From positions 1-16,433 of the forward strand of contig CASBHZ010000066.1 in assembly GCA_949123685.1 (NCBI GenBank): DNA of 16,433 nt, in the 5' to 3' direction. The position numbers and the translations under genes were made by a program. The DNA is from an uncultured Bacteroidales bacterium (GTDB taxonomy: Bacteria; Bacteroidota; Bacteroidia; Bacteroidales; Muribaculaceae). This document shows positions 1 through 7,332 of this stretch, piece by piece (position 1 is the stretch's first letter; the number at the start of each line of letters is the position of its first letter). Below the pieces are notes generated by a model that worked only from the letters and a program-made list of their open reading frames with translations, was not told the DNA's origin and made no database searches.

Positions 1-48
1 TCTACACAAGGAGACACACTCTTTCCCTACACGACGCTCTTCCGATCT
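1..48 (+). other. Illumina P5-type sequencing adapter (artefact)
   Basis: The first 48 bases are synthetic. They read as the tail of the P5 flow-cell sequence (TCTACAC), an 8-base index-like stretch (AAGGAGAC), then the Read 1 primer ending in CTCTTCCGATCT. Genomic sequence starts at 49. The exact reverse complement closes the window at 16386-16433, so the molecule carried the same indexed adapter at both ends. This is recognised from the sequence and is not biological. Confidence 0.98.
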
Positions 49-312
49 ATAAGTCGTTACTTCAACAGTGTTATACAACCAATTGGATTCAAACTCAGGG
101 GTTGACTCACCTATTTTAAGGTAATAATTAATATCACCACCATGACTAAAACCACGAAAGCGATACCAGTGGTTGAACGCCTCGAATATCGAGGTTTTTC
201 CACAACCATTGGGTCCCACTAGAACAACAAGTTTTGCTGTTTCAGGAATCCCTGAAATAGTAAGATCCGTGAATCTCTTAAAGTGTTTAAGTTTAATATC
301 TTTTATTCTCAT
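49..312 (-). CDS. AAA family ATPase, N-terminal fragment (cut by the window edge)
   Basis: The reading frame opens at ATG 312 and stays open for 88 codons until it meets the adapter at 48, so only the N-terminus is present. It begins MRIKDIKLKHFKRF, the usual first strand of RecF/SMC-like and overcoming-lysogenization-type AAA ATPases, and has a clear Walker A at residues 33-41 (GPNGCGKTS). Walker B, the signature region and any fused nuclease would lie outside the window. No Shine-Dalgarno is visible, as is normal in Bacteroidetes. It is the last visible gene of the minus-strand operon and follows the 175-aa gene by 59 bp. ATPases of this kind often power nuclease-based defence modules (family knowledge); that role here is inferred from the neighbours. 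The start and ATPase call are firm; the specific family is not. Confidence 0.85.
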
Positions 313-371
313 CTTTTGGAATATAAGGTAGTAATAATTGATGCTATTGCATAACTCAACTCTACACAGAG

Positions 372-899
372 TTAGTAACTTCTAACGAGTCTTTTAAGAT
401 TATCGAAATTTGGTAATGACAATCTCATCATCTGAGCTTTAATTTCTATATTACTCAGTAAGGAAGGGATATTTTGCGTAAGGCATGATTGTCTATACAG
501 TTCTCGTATATCTAACTGATAGGGGTTTTGTTCAGCCACCGAGTAGATTGAAGCCAGGGCATTATCATTGAGGAGTATATTAAGCTTATTATTGACATCA
601 ATACTTGACAGCATTGATGTCAAAATGATTTTTGTAGCTTCTATAAGGCTAGAAATTATACTGTTAACGGCATTAGAGATTTGCAGCATGAGCGGAAACT
701 TTTGATTCCATAAATTTTGCACAGCATAGAAATTCTGTTGAGTAGGGAATTGGTAGAATTGATCGTTTGATATTCTCAGGCGATCATCCAGCGTCTTAAG
801 TTGATTCCTCATCATTATATATTGAGAGAATACAGACTGAATTTCTGCCAACCAATTGTAGATGGCTCCGTTTGATTGACTCGTTGGTATATTATTCAT
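372..899 (-). CDS. Hypothetical 175-aa helical protein
   Basis: I do not recognise this protein. It is 175 aa, predicted mostly alpha-helical, rich in Asn, Gln, Ser, Leu and Ile, with no signal peptide, no convincing membrane segment and no catalytic motif I can name. The start is well supported: ATG 899-897 overlaps the stop of the upstream gene (TAA at 894-892) by 8 bp, which indicates translational coupling with the two-TM coiled-coil protein. It is followed after 59 bp by an AAA ATPase. Base composition is AT-rich compared with the restriction genes upstream. The tight coupling suggests it acts together with the membrane protein, perhaps as an adaptor in the same complex; that is inference only. 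Confidence 0.75.
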   Translation of the reverse strand: MNNIPTSQSNGAIYNWLAEIQSVFSQYIMMRNQLKTLDDRLRISNDQFYQFPTQQNFYAVQNLWNQKFPLMLQISNAVNSIISSLIEATKIILTSMLSSIDVNNKLNILLNDNALASIYSVAEQNPYQLDIRELYRQSCLTQNIPSLLSNIEIKAQMMRLSLPNFDNLKRLVRSY

Positions 900-1686
900 A
901 ATCTATTCCGTTTCCGTTATTAGTTACTTTATTAAGCCTATCTATCAGTTGACCTAATTGTCCCATCAAGTCACTCATTTGTTGAATCGATAAATCATAC
1001 TGTTTGTTTTTACTTTCAACTTCTACAAGGAGTTTATTTATTCTTTCTAAACTTTCTTGTGCTTGCGAATGATCTGTATTAATGGTCGCGATTAATTCAT
1101 TAAAGACCTTAGTATTATCCGCAATAAAGGTTTCACTAGATTGTCTAATAGAATTATAAGACTCATTTACCTGACCTGCTTGCTCTTGCAATTCTTTTAT
1201 TTCAGCACTTACCTTTTCTTTTTGACCTTTCACATCCTCTAAGGTGCTTTTTGCTTCAGCTTTAGTTTCTTCAATTTTAAATATAGCAAAAAAGCCAAAG
1301 ATAAGGAAGATAATACTCAATATTCCTCCCCATATTCCTATTTGAGAATATTCGTTATCTATTTTATCGATATGAAGGGCAACCAAGTTAGACTCTTCGG
1401 CTTGTGAAAGTAAAATTTCGCGTCGAATTAGCGCTGAGTCGCTTTGCAATTGCGCAAGCAAAACAGGTGCATTAGCAATCGTTCCAGAATCATTGCTTAG
1501 TATCACTTTTTTTATATCGCAAAAAATAGAATCAGCATTTGCCAAATGTCTTAAATGTTCAGTTACTATCCTTTCTTGTGAGTCCTTAAAAGTTGTTATT
1601 GAATTACATAAATAACTCACAAAGATAATAAGAGTTGCTATAAAGCACCCGCAGAACAGATACAAAGTTGTCTTATGCTGTTTCAT
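892..1686 (-). CDS. Two-TM membrane protein with C-terminal coiled coil (hypothetical)
   Basis: This 264-aa protein is not recognised by name. Residues 8-28 form a hydrophobic N-terminal helix preceded by Lys/His residues, so they are a membrane anchor. Residues about 29-115 are polar and probably face the periplasm. Residues 116-136 are a second strong hydrophobic helix, followed by a positively charged stretch and a long cytoplasmic coiled coil (about 138-254) rich in Glu, Lys and Gln. The layout resembles membrane sensors or stator-like proteins more than enzymes. The gene starts 22 bp after the end of the restriction fusion gene and its stop overlaps the start of the 175-aa gene, so it belongs to the same transcript. 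A role as the membrane component of a defence cassette with the AAA ATPase is a hypothesis. Confidence 0.8.
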   Translation of the reverse strand: MKQHKTTLYLFCGCFIATLIIFVSYLCNSITTFKDSQERIVTEHLRHLANADSIFCDIKKVILSNDSGTIANAPVLLAQLQSDSALIRREILLSQAEESNLVALHIDKIDNEYSQIGIWGGILSIIFLIFGFFAIFKIEETKAEAKSTLEDVKGQKEKVSAEIKELQEQAGQVNESYNSIRQSSETFIADNTKVFNELIATINTDHSQAQESLERINKLLVEVESKNKQYDLSIQQMSDLMGQLGQLIDRLNKVTNNGNGIDYE

Positions 1687-1708
1687 TTTAGTCTTCCAGA
1701 GAAGGTTA

Positions 1709-2250
1709 TTACATTGGTTTAATCATGGATTCGATGAAGGCGATTTCTTCATCTGAGAGGTTGTATTTGACGTAGAGTTGAGCGTCGATTTCCGCCACGC
1801 TCTTGCTCCAGTCGATGTCGCTGTTCTCGGTGAAGTCCTGCATTGGAACGAATATAAAACGCTCTTTTCGGATATCTAAAGTTGGTAATGCTTGGAGAAG
1901 AAGGAACCGAGTAAATTTTGTACACAGATACTTATATGTATTATTTGCTTCACTTTCAAGAGTAAATTTGCCTATTGCTATATACGATTCTGTGCATACC
2001 TCATTCGGTGCTATAACTCTCGTGGTCGCAAGAACTTTTACCTGTCCATTCTCATCTGTTTCTCCTAAGTGACCTGAAAGAGCTTTGCCCGTAATAACGT
2101 TATAGACATTGACATAGTCAAAACTGGCAGTTACTAAATCACCAGCAATATAGCCAATACCTTTACTCGTGTGCAATACTAAGTCAGAGTCGCCATTTCG
2201 TACATCTGAACCTCTTTCGTAGGTTCTTAGACCGAATGGCTTATACTGAG
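1709..2250 (-). pseudogene. C-terminal target-recognition part of the restriction-modification fusion, shifted out of frame
   Basis: This segment is the tail of the 5667-2227 gene in another frame. Reading back past the nominal ATG at 2176, the frame gives KPFGLRTYERGS, the KPFGL-type motif seen at the start of target-recognition domains in Eco57I-like enzymes. It ends in YNLSDEEIAFIESMIKPM, a typical C-terminus of that family. The upstream frame instead runs out of phase (LLSISHSV) into TAA at 2229-2227, so a one-base loss, or an equivalent indel, lies around 2245-2260. With the shift repaired the protein would be about 1,320 aa. Independent translation from ATG 2176 is possible but would give only half a domain. 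The damage may be real or a library error. Confidence 0.8.
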
Positions 2251-5200
2251 CAAGATTGTACTTAAAGGTACATAGTTTGCGAATCTAAGAACCTTATGAA
2301 TGATTGATGTAGCATCATTATAACGAGGGAAAATGTCGTAAGGTATGAACTCGTTTAACACTCGACGGGCTGAAACTCTTTTGCCTGAAATAACATTTTC
2401 AAAGGTAACCTCATGGCTATCATAACCATTATGCCAACGGAAATAGCAAACGCCACCGCTGATATTTGCAGTTGGGAATATTTCTTTGGGATTAGGGTAA
2501 TCAAAGATTGCTTCAATATGCGTTTCATTAAGCATGTTCTCTCTGAATTCATCTAATCCCCTACCTCCACCATACCATTTTGCAGGCATAATCAAAGAGA
2601 TATAGTCCGGCAAAATAGATTTAGCAATTTCGACAAACTTATTATAGATTGGCATAGCTGCAGCTCCATTGCCTCCGCCATCCATAACTTGGTACGGCGG
2701 GTTTCCCACTATGGCTTTGACCTTCATATTGTCGTTTTCGTTTGCTTTCCAGAAAGATTTGCTCTTTGCAACTTTGGCGATAAAGTTTTCAGGCTTGTTT
2801 TTAATTTGATTAATTAAATCCTCGAAATATCGAGTATTGACTTTCCCCTTACGGAAGCCAAGGAGAGTGCGGCGCGTGATTGATTTAGCCATTGGGGTTT
2901 TGCAGATAACAAAGATGTTTTCTGCAACGGCAGCGTCCCAAATGGCCTGATGTTCTTTGAGTGTTTCCGGTGAGAACATCGCATTACGCAGACGCGAGCG
3001 GTAGATGTTATAGGCGAGGTATAGCGGATATAGACCCGATTTTGAGTTTATCTCAAGGAGGGGGCTTTCGGGGGTGAAAACCTCGGCTGTAACATCGCCA
3101 CGGTCTACAAAGCGCGGTTCCTCGATGGTTTCCGAGAAGTCTTCGTTATAGAACGTGTAGCCGCCGAGACAGTCGCTCATGTGCATATTCACAACGCGCC
3201 ACGGAGTCAAGACGGTTTCCTTGTCAGGATTGCGGAAGGTCGCGAAGATAGCGGCAATGCGCTCAATGCGTTCCTCAATGGAAAGGCGGTCAGCAGCGCG
3301 AGCCATCTGACGAATACGCTTGGCGGCGGCGGTGAAGATGTCGGGGTCGTAATATTTCTTGAAGGCGTTGAAGCGTTGCTTTGTAACGCCTTTCGGCATA
3401 AATTCTTCCCATGACTGCGGGTCGACAAGCGAGGTGAAGTTGTCGATAGTCAGTTCTTCATCTTCGTTCTCAACTTTGGCACCGTAAATCATCAACGGCA
3501 TACGAATGGAGATGCCACGAAGAATTGAGATAGCGTCCTGTTTTACTTTCGCTTTCTTTTTCTTTTCCTCTAAGAAGTCTTTTTCTTCCTGAGTCAATTC
3601 TTTCTTTTTCTTCTTTTCGAGTTGCTGTATTTTTTCGTATTCCTCGTTGGTGAGGCCCTGATCGTTGACAGTGATGTCGTTGGTTTTACCCATCGCCTTT
3701 GTCTGGCCGATGATGCCTTTAAGCTCATCGAACTCCTTAATGTCAACGTCGGATAGGCGCATCAGCTCGTCATTGTAAAGGTAGCCGTCCTCGAAGCCAT
3801 GCTGAACAACGCGCTCAACGTAAACACGTTTGAGTTGCTGAAGCATATGCTCGGTGTTCAGCTGCTTCATTTGGCTGCCCTCAATAGAGATAATGGGGCA
3901 GAAATTCAAGAAGTCGCCGAGTTGCTGACGGTCAGATGTGGACTGTTTGCCCGCCTTGGTTGAAATCTTCGCGGTTTCGGCAAGCACTTTGAGGGTGCGG
4001 TCGGGTGCGAAGTCAAACACATAGCAGTCCTCCTTGACGCGGCCATTGATGGTTGCCGGAGTCTGCACACGGAAGATGGTCTGCATATATGTCGAGGCAG
4101 CAGTGTTGAAGCTGCCCGACAGCATAAACACACCGGTCCACGGTTTGACGCTCACGCCGGTGGTGAGCCTACCGCAAGAGAGCGTAATTGTGCGCGTTTG
4201 GTCGGGGTCTTTGCCGATGGCTTTCTCGACCTTGCGCAGAGCTTCTTCGTTTGCTTCTTCCTCGTCGCCATCACCCGCCACGTTGACAATCTCAAACATT
4301 CCGAAAACGGGGTGATTTTTGAGCATTGCCGAGAGAGCCTTTGCCGACTTGACGCCCGGCACCATCCACAGGGTGTGGCGGAAGATGTCGCGATAGCGCT
4401 TGTTGGCAAAGGGATACATACTTTCCTCATCGGTCTTCGTGAGAAGATTGAGGAAATTCTCAACGTGGGAATGATGAACGAAATCGCCGTTATCGTTGGT
4501 GCGGAAGAATTCGCGGAAGTTAAAGGCAATGTCTTCGTCGGCATATTCGTTCATCAGTCTGCCGAGGTCGTATGTATAAATATTGAGTCGCGGCAGACCG
4601 GCATAGGGATTATGGTCGCCGGGGTGGGTCAAATCCCACTCGGCTTTGGCGCGTTGCTCCATTACATAATCCCAAGTATAGATTTCATCTTCCTTGAAAT
4701 CGTCAAGCAGATTGAATGGTGTGCCGCTAAGTCGAAGCACCTTTGTTTTCTCCTTGGTAAGCTCAGCCATGACGGCTTTACCAAGTTCAGTCTGCGTACC
4801 CTCGTGGGCTTCATCTACAATGATGAGATCCCACGGGGTTGAGAAAATATCGTTGTTCTTGTCGAAGTTGCCGCCGACAAGTTCAGAGCCTCGGAGGTCT
4901 TGCATCGAGGCGAAGTAGATGTAACGACATTCCTCACGTCGGGCACGGCGTTCAAGATTTACGAAAGTGTCGCCATTGGTCTTTGAACCATAGGCGTATT
5001 CGTCGGAATCGTAGAATATCTTTTGGAAATCCTCGAACCAGCCCGCATCGACCACCGGGCGGTGAGTGAGGATAAGGACGCGGCGGAAATCGCCACGCTC
5101 CTTAACAACCTGTAAAGCCGAGAGCGTTTTACCGAAGCGCATCTTGGCATTCCAGAGCATTTGATTGCCCTTCTTGAATTGTTTTAGAGTCTTGTCAATA

Positions 5201-5667
5201 GCCTCGCGCTGTTCGGGCCGGAATACGATGGGCGACTGCCCGACAGTAACCTCTGAACCTTTGAGGGCCTTTCGCCCCTCCTTTACAGCGGCGATGGCTC
5301 GCTTGGCGGTTTCGAGGTCGCAACAGAACCATTCGTTGGCACCATTGACCTTGTCGAATACCTTACGTTTGATGCCACTACGGAGAAGCACTTCGTGGAC
5401 TTCTTTATCGTTGACGGCGGCAATTTTGCCGTCGCGCACGAAAATGGCAATTTCCGTGTGGAGAAGTTCGTAGGTGATACCGGCAGTCTTGGTGTACTGG
5501 TCGATACGAGCCTTGGCAGCCTTGTTGAGCGCACTGCTATTAGGCGGCAGCGTAATGTTGCCGTCCTCAAAAGTGGCTTCGCCAATTTTCAGGCAGTCGC
5601 TGTGAGCCGCATCGGGTATGCGGAACACGTAGATTAGCTTGGCTTTAAGGTTAGAGAAATATTCCAT
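2227..5667 (-). CDS. GIY-YIG / SF2 helicase / N6-adenine methyltransferase fusion, single-chain restriction-modification enzyme
   Basis: This 1,146-aa frame holds most of a restriction-modification enzyme. Residues 11-115 resemble the GIY-YIG superfamily (T5orf172-like): IYVFR at 12-16, LKIGEA at 26-31, Arg54, KEVH at 88-91 and NEWF at 111-114. Residues about 145-560 are an SF2 translocase: Walker A AKMRFGKT (174-181), DEAH (285-288), SGTP (314-317), TGVSV (503-507) and QTIFRVQ (529-535). A charged Lys/Glu linker follows (about 675-710). The methyltransferase part has EVFTP (862-866), an unusual motif I (LEINSKSGLYPLY, 871-883) and NPPY (989-992), the adenine-amino methylase motif IV. The frame then breaks near residue 1139, and the target-recognition tail continues at 2250-1709. 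The domain order is that of type ISP enzymes, with a GIY-YIG-like instead of a PD-(D/E)XK nuclease. It starts 6 bp after subunit M, so they are cotranscribed. Confidence 0.85.
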   Translation of the reverse strand: MEYFSNLKAKLIYVFRIPDAAHSDCLKIGEATFEDGNITLPPNSSALNKAAKARIDQYTKTAGITYELLHTEIAIFVRDGKIAAVNDKEVHEVLLRSGIKRKVFDKVNGANEWFCCDLETAKRAIAAVKEGRKALKGSEVTVGQSPIVFRPEQREAIDKTLKQFKKGNQMLWNAKMRFGKTLSALQVVKERGDFRRVLILTHRPVVDAGWFEDFQKIFYDSDEYAYGSKTNGDTFVNLERRARREECRYIYFASMQDLRGSELVGGNFDKNNDIFSTPWDLIIVDEAHEGTQTELGKAVMAELTKEKTKVLRLSGTPFNLLDDFKEDEIYTWDYVMEQRAKAEWDLTHPGDHNPYAGLPRLNIYTYDLGRLMNEYADEDIAFNFREFFRTNDNGDFVHHSHVENFLNLLTKTDEESMYPFANKRYRDIFRHTLWMVPGVKSAKALSAMLKNHPVFGMFEIVNVAGDGDEEEANEEALRKVEKAIGKDPDQTRTITLSCGRLTTGVSVKPWTGVFMLSGSFNTAASTYMQTIFRVQTPATINGRVKEDCYVFDFAPDRTLKVLAETAKISTKAGKQSTSDRQQLGDFLNFCPIISIEGSQMKQLNTEHMLQQLKRVYVERVVQHGFEDGYLYNDELMRLSDVDIKEFDELKGIIGQTKAMGKTNDITVNDQGLTNEEYEKIQQLEKKKKKELTQEEKDFLEEKKKKAKVKQDAISILRGISIRMPLMIYGAKVENEDEELTIDNFTSLVDPQSWEEFMPKGVTKQRFNAFKKYYDPDIFTAAAKRIRQMARAADRLSIEERIERIAAIFATFRNPDKETVLTPWRVVNMHMSDCLGGYTFYNEDFSETIEEPRFVDRGDVTAEVFTPESPLLEINSKSGLYPLYLAYNIYRSRLRNAMFSPETLKEHQAIWDAAVAENIFVICKTPMAKSITRRTLLGFRKGKVNTRYFEDLINQIKNKPENFIAKVAKSKSFWKANENDNMKVKAIVGNPPYQVMDGGGNGAAAMPIYNKFVEIAKSILPDYISLIMPAKWYGGGRGLDEFRENMLNETHIEAIFDYPNPKEIFPTANISGGVCYFRWHNGYDSHEVTFENVISGKRVSARRVLNEFIPYDIFPRYNDATSIIHKVLRFANYVPLSTILLSISHSV

Positions 5668-5673
5668 GGCCGA

Positions 5674-6678
5674 TTATTTTATAAGGTCGATGAATCGGAT
5701 TTTTTGTTTGGACTTTGTTGCGCCCCAATCTTTGATGATGGCATAAGTGCCATTATGGGCGCGGATGTCGCCGTTCTTGCACCCTTGACATTGGGTGATG
5801 GTTTCGGTTTCACCGAAAAGGTCAACCACAACGGTGCGGCGTTCACCGCAAGAGTTGGGGATAACACCTTTGAGGCCGTCCATCTGCCAAATGTTCCAGG
5901 ATATGATATAGGCAATATATAGCAAAGATTTGAGCTGTGGGTCTTTACCGAATTTTGCTCGGTAATAATCGAGGAAGGTAAAGAGCAGAGCTTCACGGGC
6001 GAGAACGAGATTGTCGCCTTGCCACTCGAAACCGTAAATGCTCATATAGGCAGCTTGAGCTGCTTTGAGCCAGTCACCGCTTGTTTCGGTGTTTTCACCG
6101 ACAACGCGGAGTTTGCGGTCGAGAAGCCCGATGCGACGTTCAACCGGAATAGGCTCATCTGTGACGGTGTCGTATCGGCTGACGAGGTAAGGAGCTTCGC
6201 CGCAAGTAATTTCGAGGCGGTTTTCATTGACATAATCGCGCCACGTTTTACCCTCCGGGAAAACGACAGGCTCGGTGTTTACAATCCACGAATGAGTGCC
6301 ATCGGGATTGTCAACCTCTGTATTGAAAACGCCCTCGCGGCCGAACCACGCATTATCAACGAGGTTGTTCTGCTTGTTGCATATCCACGAAGGAGTGAAC
6401 ACCTCCGCCATCTCGCGGCTGCGCTGTTGCTGCTGTTCGCGAGATTTGACGGCTCGCGGCACGATTACGTTGCCGTTGGAGCCGGTGATAGCTTCAATGG
6501 TGATTTGGTCGCCATATTGATAACCATCGCCCCGGTCGGCATAACTGTCGGTAGCCCAAAAGATATTGACCTGCTTATCCTCGGTGCTCAAAGTGTGGTC
6601 TTTGAGAAGCGTAGTAAGCAGTTCGGGCGAAAGCTCGAAGATGTCATTTTCTTTTATGTCGACTTGCGGTTCGGTCAT
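5674..6678 (-). CDS. Restriction endonuclease subunit M-like protein
   Basis: This 334-aa protein matches what I know as the Bacteroidetes 'restriction endonuclease subunit M' family. It has EVFTPSWICNKQNN at 92-105 (motif X region), LEITCGEAPYLVSRYD at 155-170 (motif I-like, replacing the usual DPACGSG), a conserved RIGLLDRKLRVV block at 182-193 and YIISWNIWQMDGLKGVIP at 257-274. A possible metal site is formed by C277 and CQGC at 297-300. I see no NPPY/DPPY motif IV, so catalysis alone is doubtful. It is the first gene of the operon and ends 6 bp before the large fusion enzyme, which does carry NPPY. The start at ATG 6678 is the first in frame; the leader is about 210 nt from the predicted promoter. 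The family call is good; biochemical activity is inferred. Confidence 0.82.
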   Translation of the reverse strand: MTEPQVDIKENDIFELSPELLTTLLKDHTLSTEDKQVNIFWATDSYADRGDGYQYGDQITIEAITGSNGNVIVPRAVKSREQQQQRSREMAEVFTPSWICNKQNNLVDNAWFGREGVFNTEVDNPDGTHSWIVNTEPVVFPEGKTWRDYVNENRLEITCGEAPYLVSRYDTVTDEPIPVERRIGLLDRKLRVVGENTETSGDWLKAAQAAYMSIYGFEWQGDNLVLAREALLFTFLDYYRAKFGKDPQLKSLLYIAYIISWNIWQMDGLKGVIPNSCGERRTVVVDLFGETETITQCQGCKNGDIRAHNGTYAIIKDWGATKSKQKIRFIDLIK

Positions 6679-6756
6679 ATAACGCAGAAAACTCCGGAGG
6701 CAGTTATCTGACGGCTGGCCGAGCCTGCAACGACTGCTTGGGAGTTTCGTAATTTG

Positions 6757-6835
6757 ATTCTTTGCGCAGCAAAGCGCTACGCGATTAGGTTTTACGGTGG
6801 CATTCTTTGCTTTGGCAAAGCGCTAAAGCGATGAG
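6757..6835 (+). repeat. Two imperfect direct repeats, each able to form a CTTTGC/GCAAAG hairpin
   Basis: Copy A (6757-6788) and copy B (6802-6835) share ATTCTTTGC, GCAAAGCGCTA and a GCGAT ending. Each can fold: CTTTGC and GCAAAG pair around a short loop in both. They lie in the untranslated leader predicted for the restriction operon on the minus strand, between its promoter and subunit M. A regulatory hairpin or a small dispersed repeat are both possible. Confidence 0.55.
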
Positions 6836-6894
6836 TCTGCCTGTTGGTTTAAACCGTTTCGGCCATATTCAGATTTTTATGGTTGCTATTTATG

Positions 6895-6925
6895 CAAAGT
6901 TACAAAGAATTTTTGAGATGGCAAT
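6895..6925 (-). promoter_or_regulatory. Bacteroidetes-type promoter for the restriction operon
   Basis: On the minus strand TAACTTTG (6902-6895) is an exact match to the Bacteroidetes -7 element TAnnTTTG. ATTG (6925-6922), 19 nt upstream, is a 3 of 4 match to the -33 element TTTG. Transcription would begin near 6888 and run into subunit M. The -33 box sits inside the 13-bp inverted repeat at 6918-6957. Confidence 0.6.
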
Positions 6926-6957
6926 CGGTTATGCTGTAAAACACAACCGATTGCCAT
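6918..6957. repeat. 13-bp perfect inverted repeat overlapping the promoter
   Basis: ATGGCAATCGGTT (6918-6930) and AACCGATTGCCAT (6945-6957) are exact reverse complements separated by 14 nt. The structure lies 11 bp after the stop of the HTH gene and covers the -33 box of the next promoter. It could be an operator for a dimeric regulator, or a terminator-like hairpin for the HTH transcript. No clean T-tract follows on the minus strand, which favours the operator reading. Confidence 0.6.
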
Positions 6958-6968
6958 TTGGAGGATTA

Positions 6969-7292
6969 CTATTTTCTCGCACCGATTCGGTGTGAGAGTA
7001 AGAAAGCGTCGAGGTCGGCACGGTTGACATAGATTTTACGGCCGATTTGAGAGAAGGGGATTAGGCGTTGGTCGCGGTAGTTTTGCCATGTCTTTGGTGA
7101 GATACCGAGGAGTTTTCGCGCTTCTTCGGATTCGAGCCAGTCGCAGTTGGAGTTGCTTCTTTGGTTTTTCTCGACCATGTCGGTCAGTCGGTCGAGTTTA
7201 TCATGCAGTGATTGCCATTCTTCTTGGGGAATCAAGAGCATGAGATGTGGTTGTGTGTTGTTGGAATAAGAATTACTCAATGATTTGGGCAT
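6969..7292 (-). CDS. Helix-turn-helix (excisionase/MerR-like) DNA-binding protein
   Basis: This 107-aa protein has the HTH_17 layout common in Bacteroidetes mobile elements. A variable N-terminal half with a short helical stretch (about 25-42) is followed by WLESEEARKLLGISPKTW (about 51-68), then IGRKIYVNRADLDAFLL (about 84-100) as the wing. Such proteins act as excisionases or as regulators of mobilization genes. The start at 7292 is the longest; an ATG at 7241 is a possible alternative that keeps the whole domain. A GAGAACAA/TTGTTCTC inverted repeat lies directly upstream, and a 13-bp inverted repeat lies directly downstream over the restriction-operon promoter. It may therefore regulate itself and the operon, which is inference. 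Confidence 0.85.
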   Translation of the reverse strand: MPKSLSNSYSNNTQPHLMLLIPQEEWQSLHDKLDRLTDMVEKNQRSNSNCDWLESEEARKLLGISPKTWQNYRDQRLIPFSQIGRKIYVNRADLDAFLLSHRIGARK

Positions 7293-7308
7293 ATTCTATA
7301 TGGAATTT

Positions 7309-7332
7309 GAGAACAACATTCTTATTGTTCTC
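7309..7332. repeat. 8-bp inverted repeat upstream of the HTH gene
   Basis: GAGAACAA (7309-7316) and TTGTTCTC (7325-7332) are exact reverse complements with an 8-nt spacer, centred about 28 bp before the start codon at 7292. Spacing and position suit an operator for autoregulation; a leader hairpin is the alternative. Confidence 0.5.

Noticed and set aside
4198..4842. 214-codon open frame on the plus strand
   Set aside because: It lies wholly antisense to the helicase part of the restriction gene, whose motifs are unmistakable; the frame has no recognisable domain and results from high-GC codon bias.
6019..6711. 230-codon open frame on the plus strand
   Set aside because: It is antisense to subunit M, which has conserved family motifs throughout.
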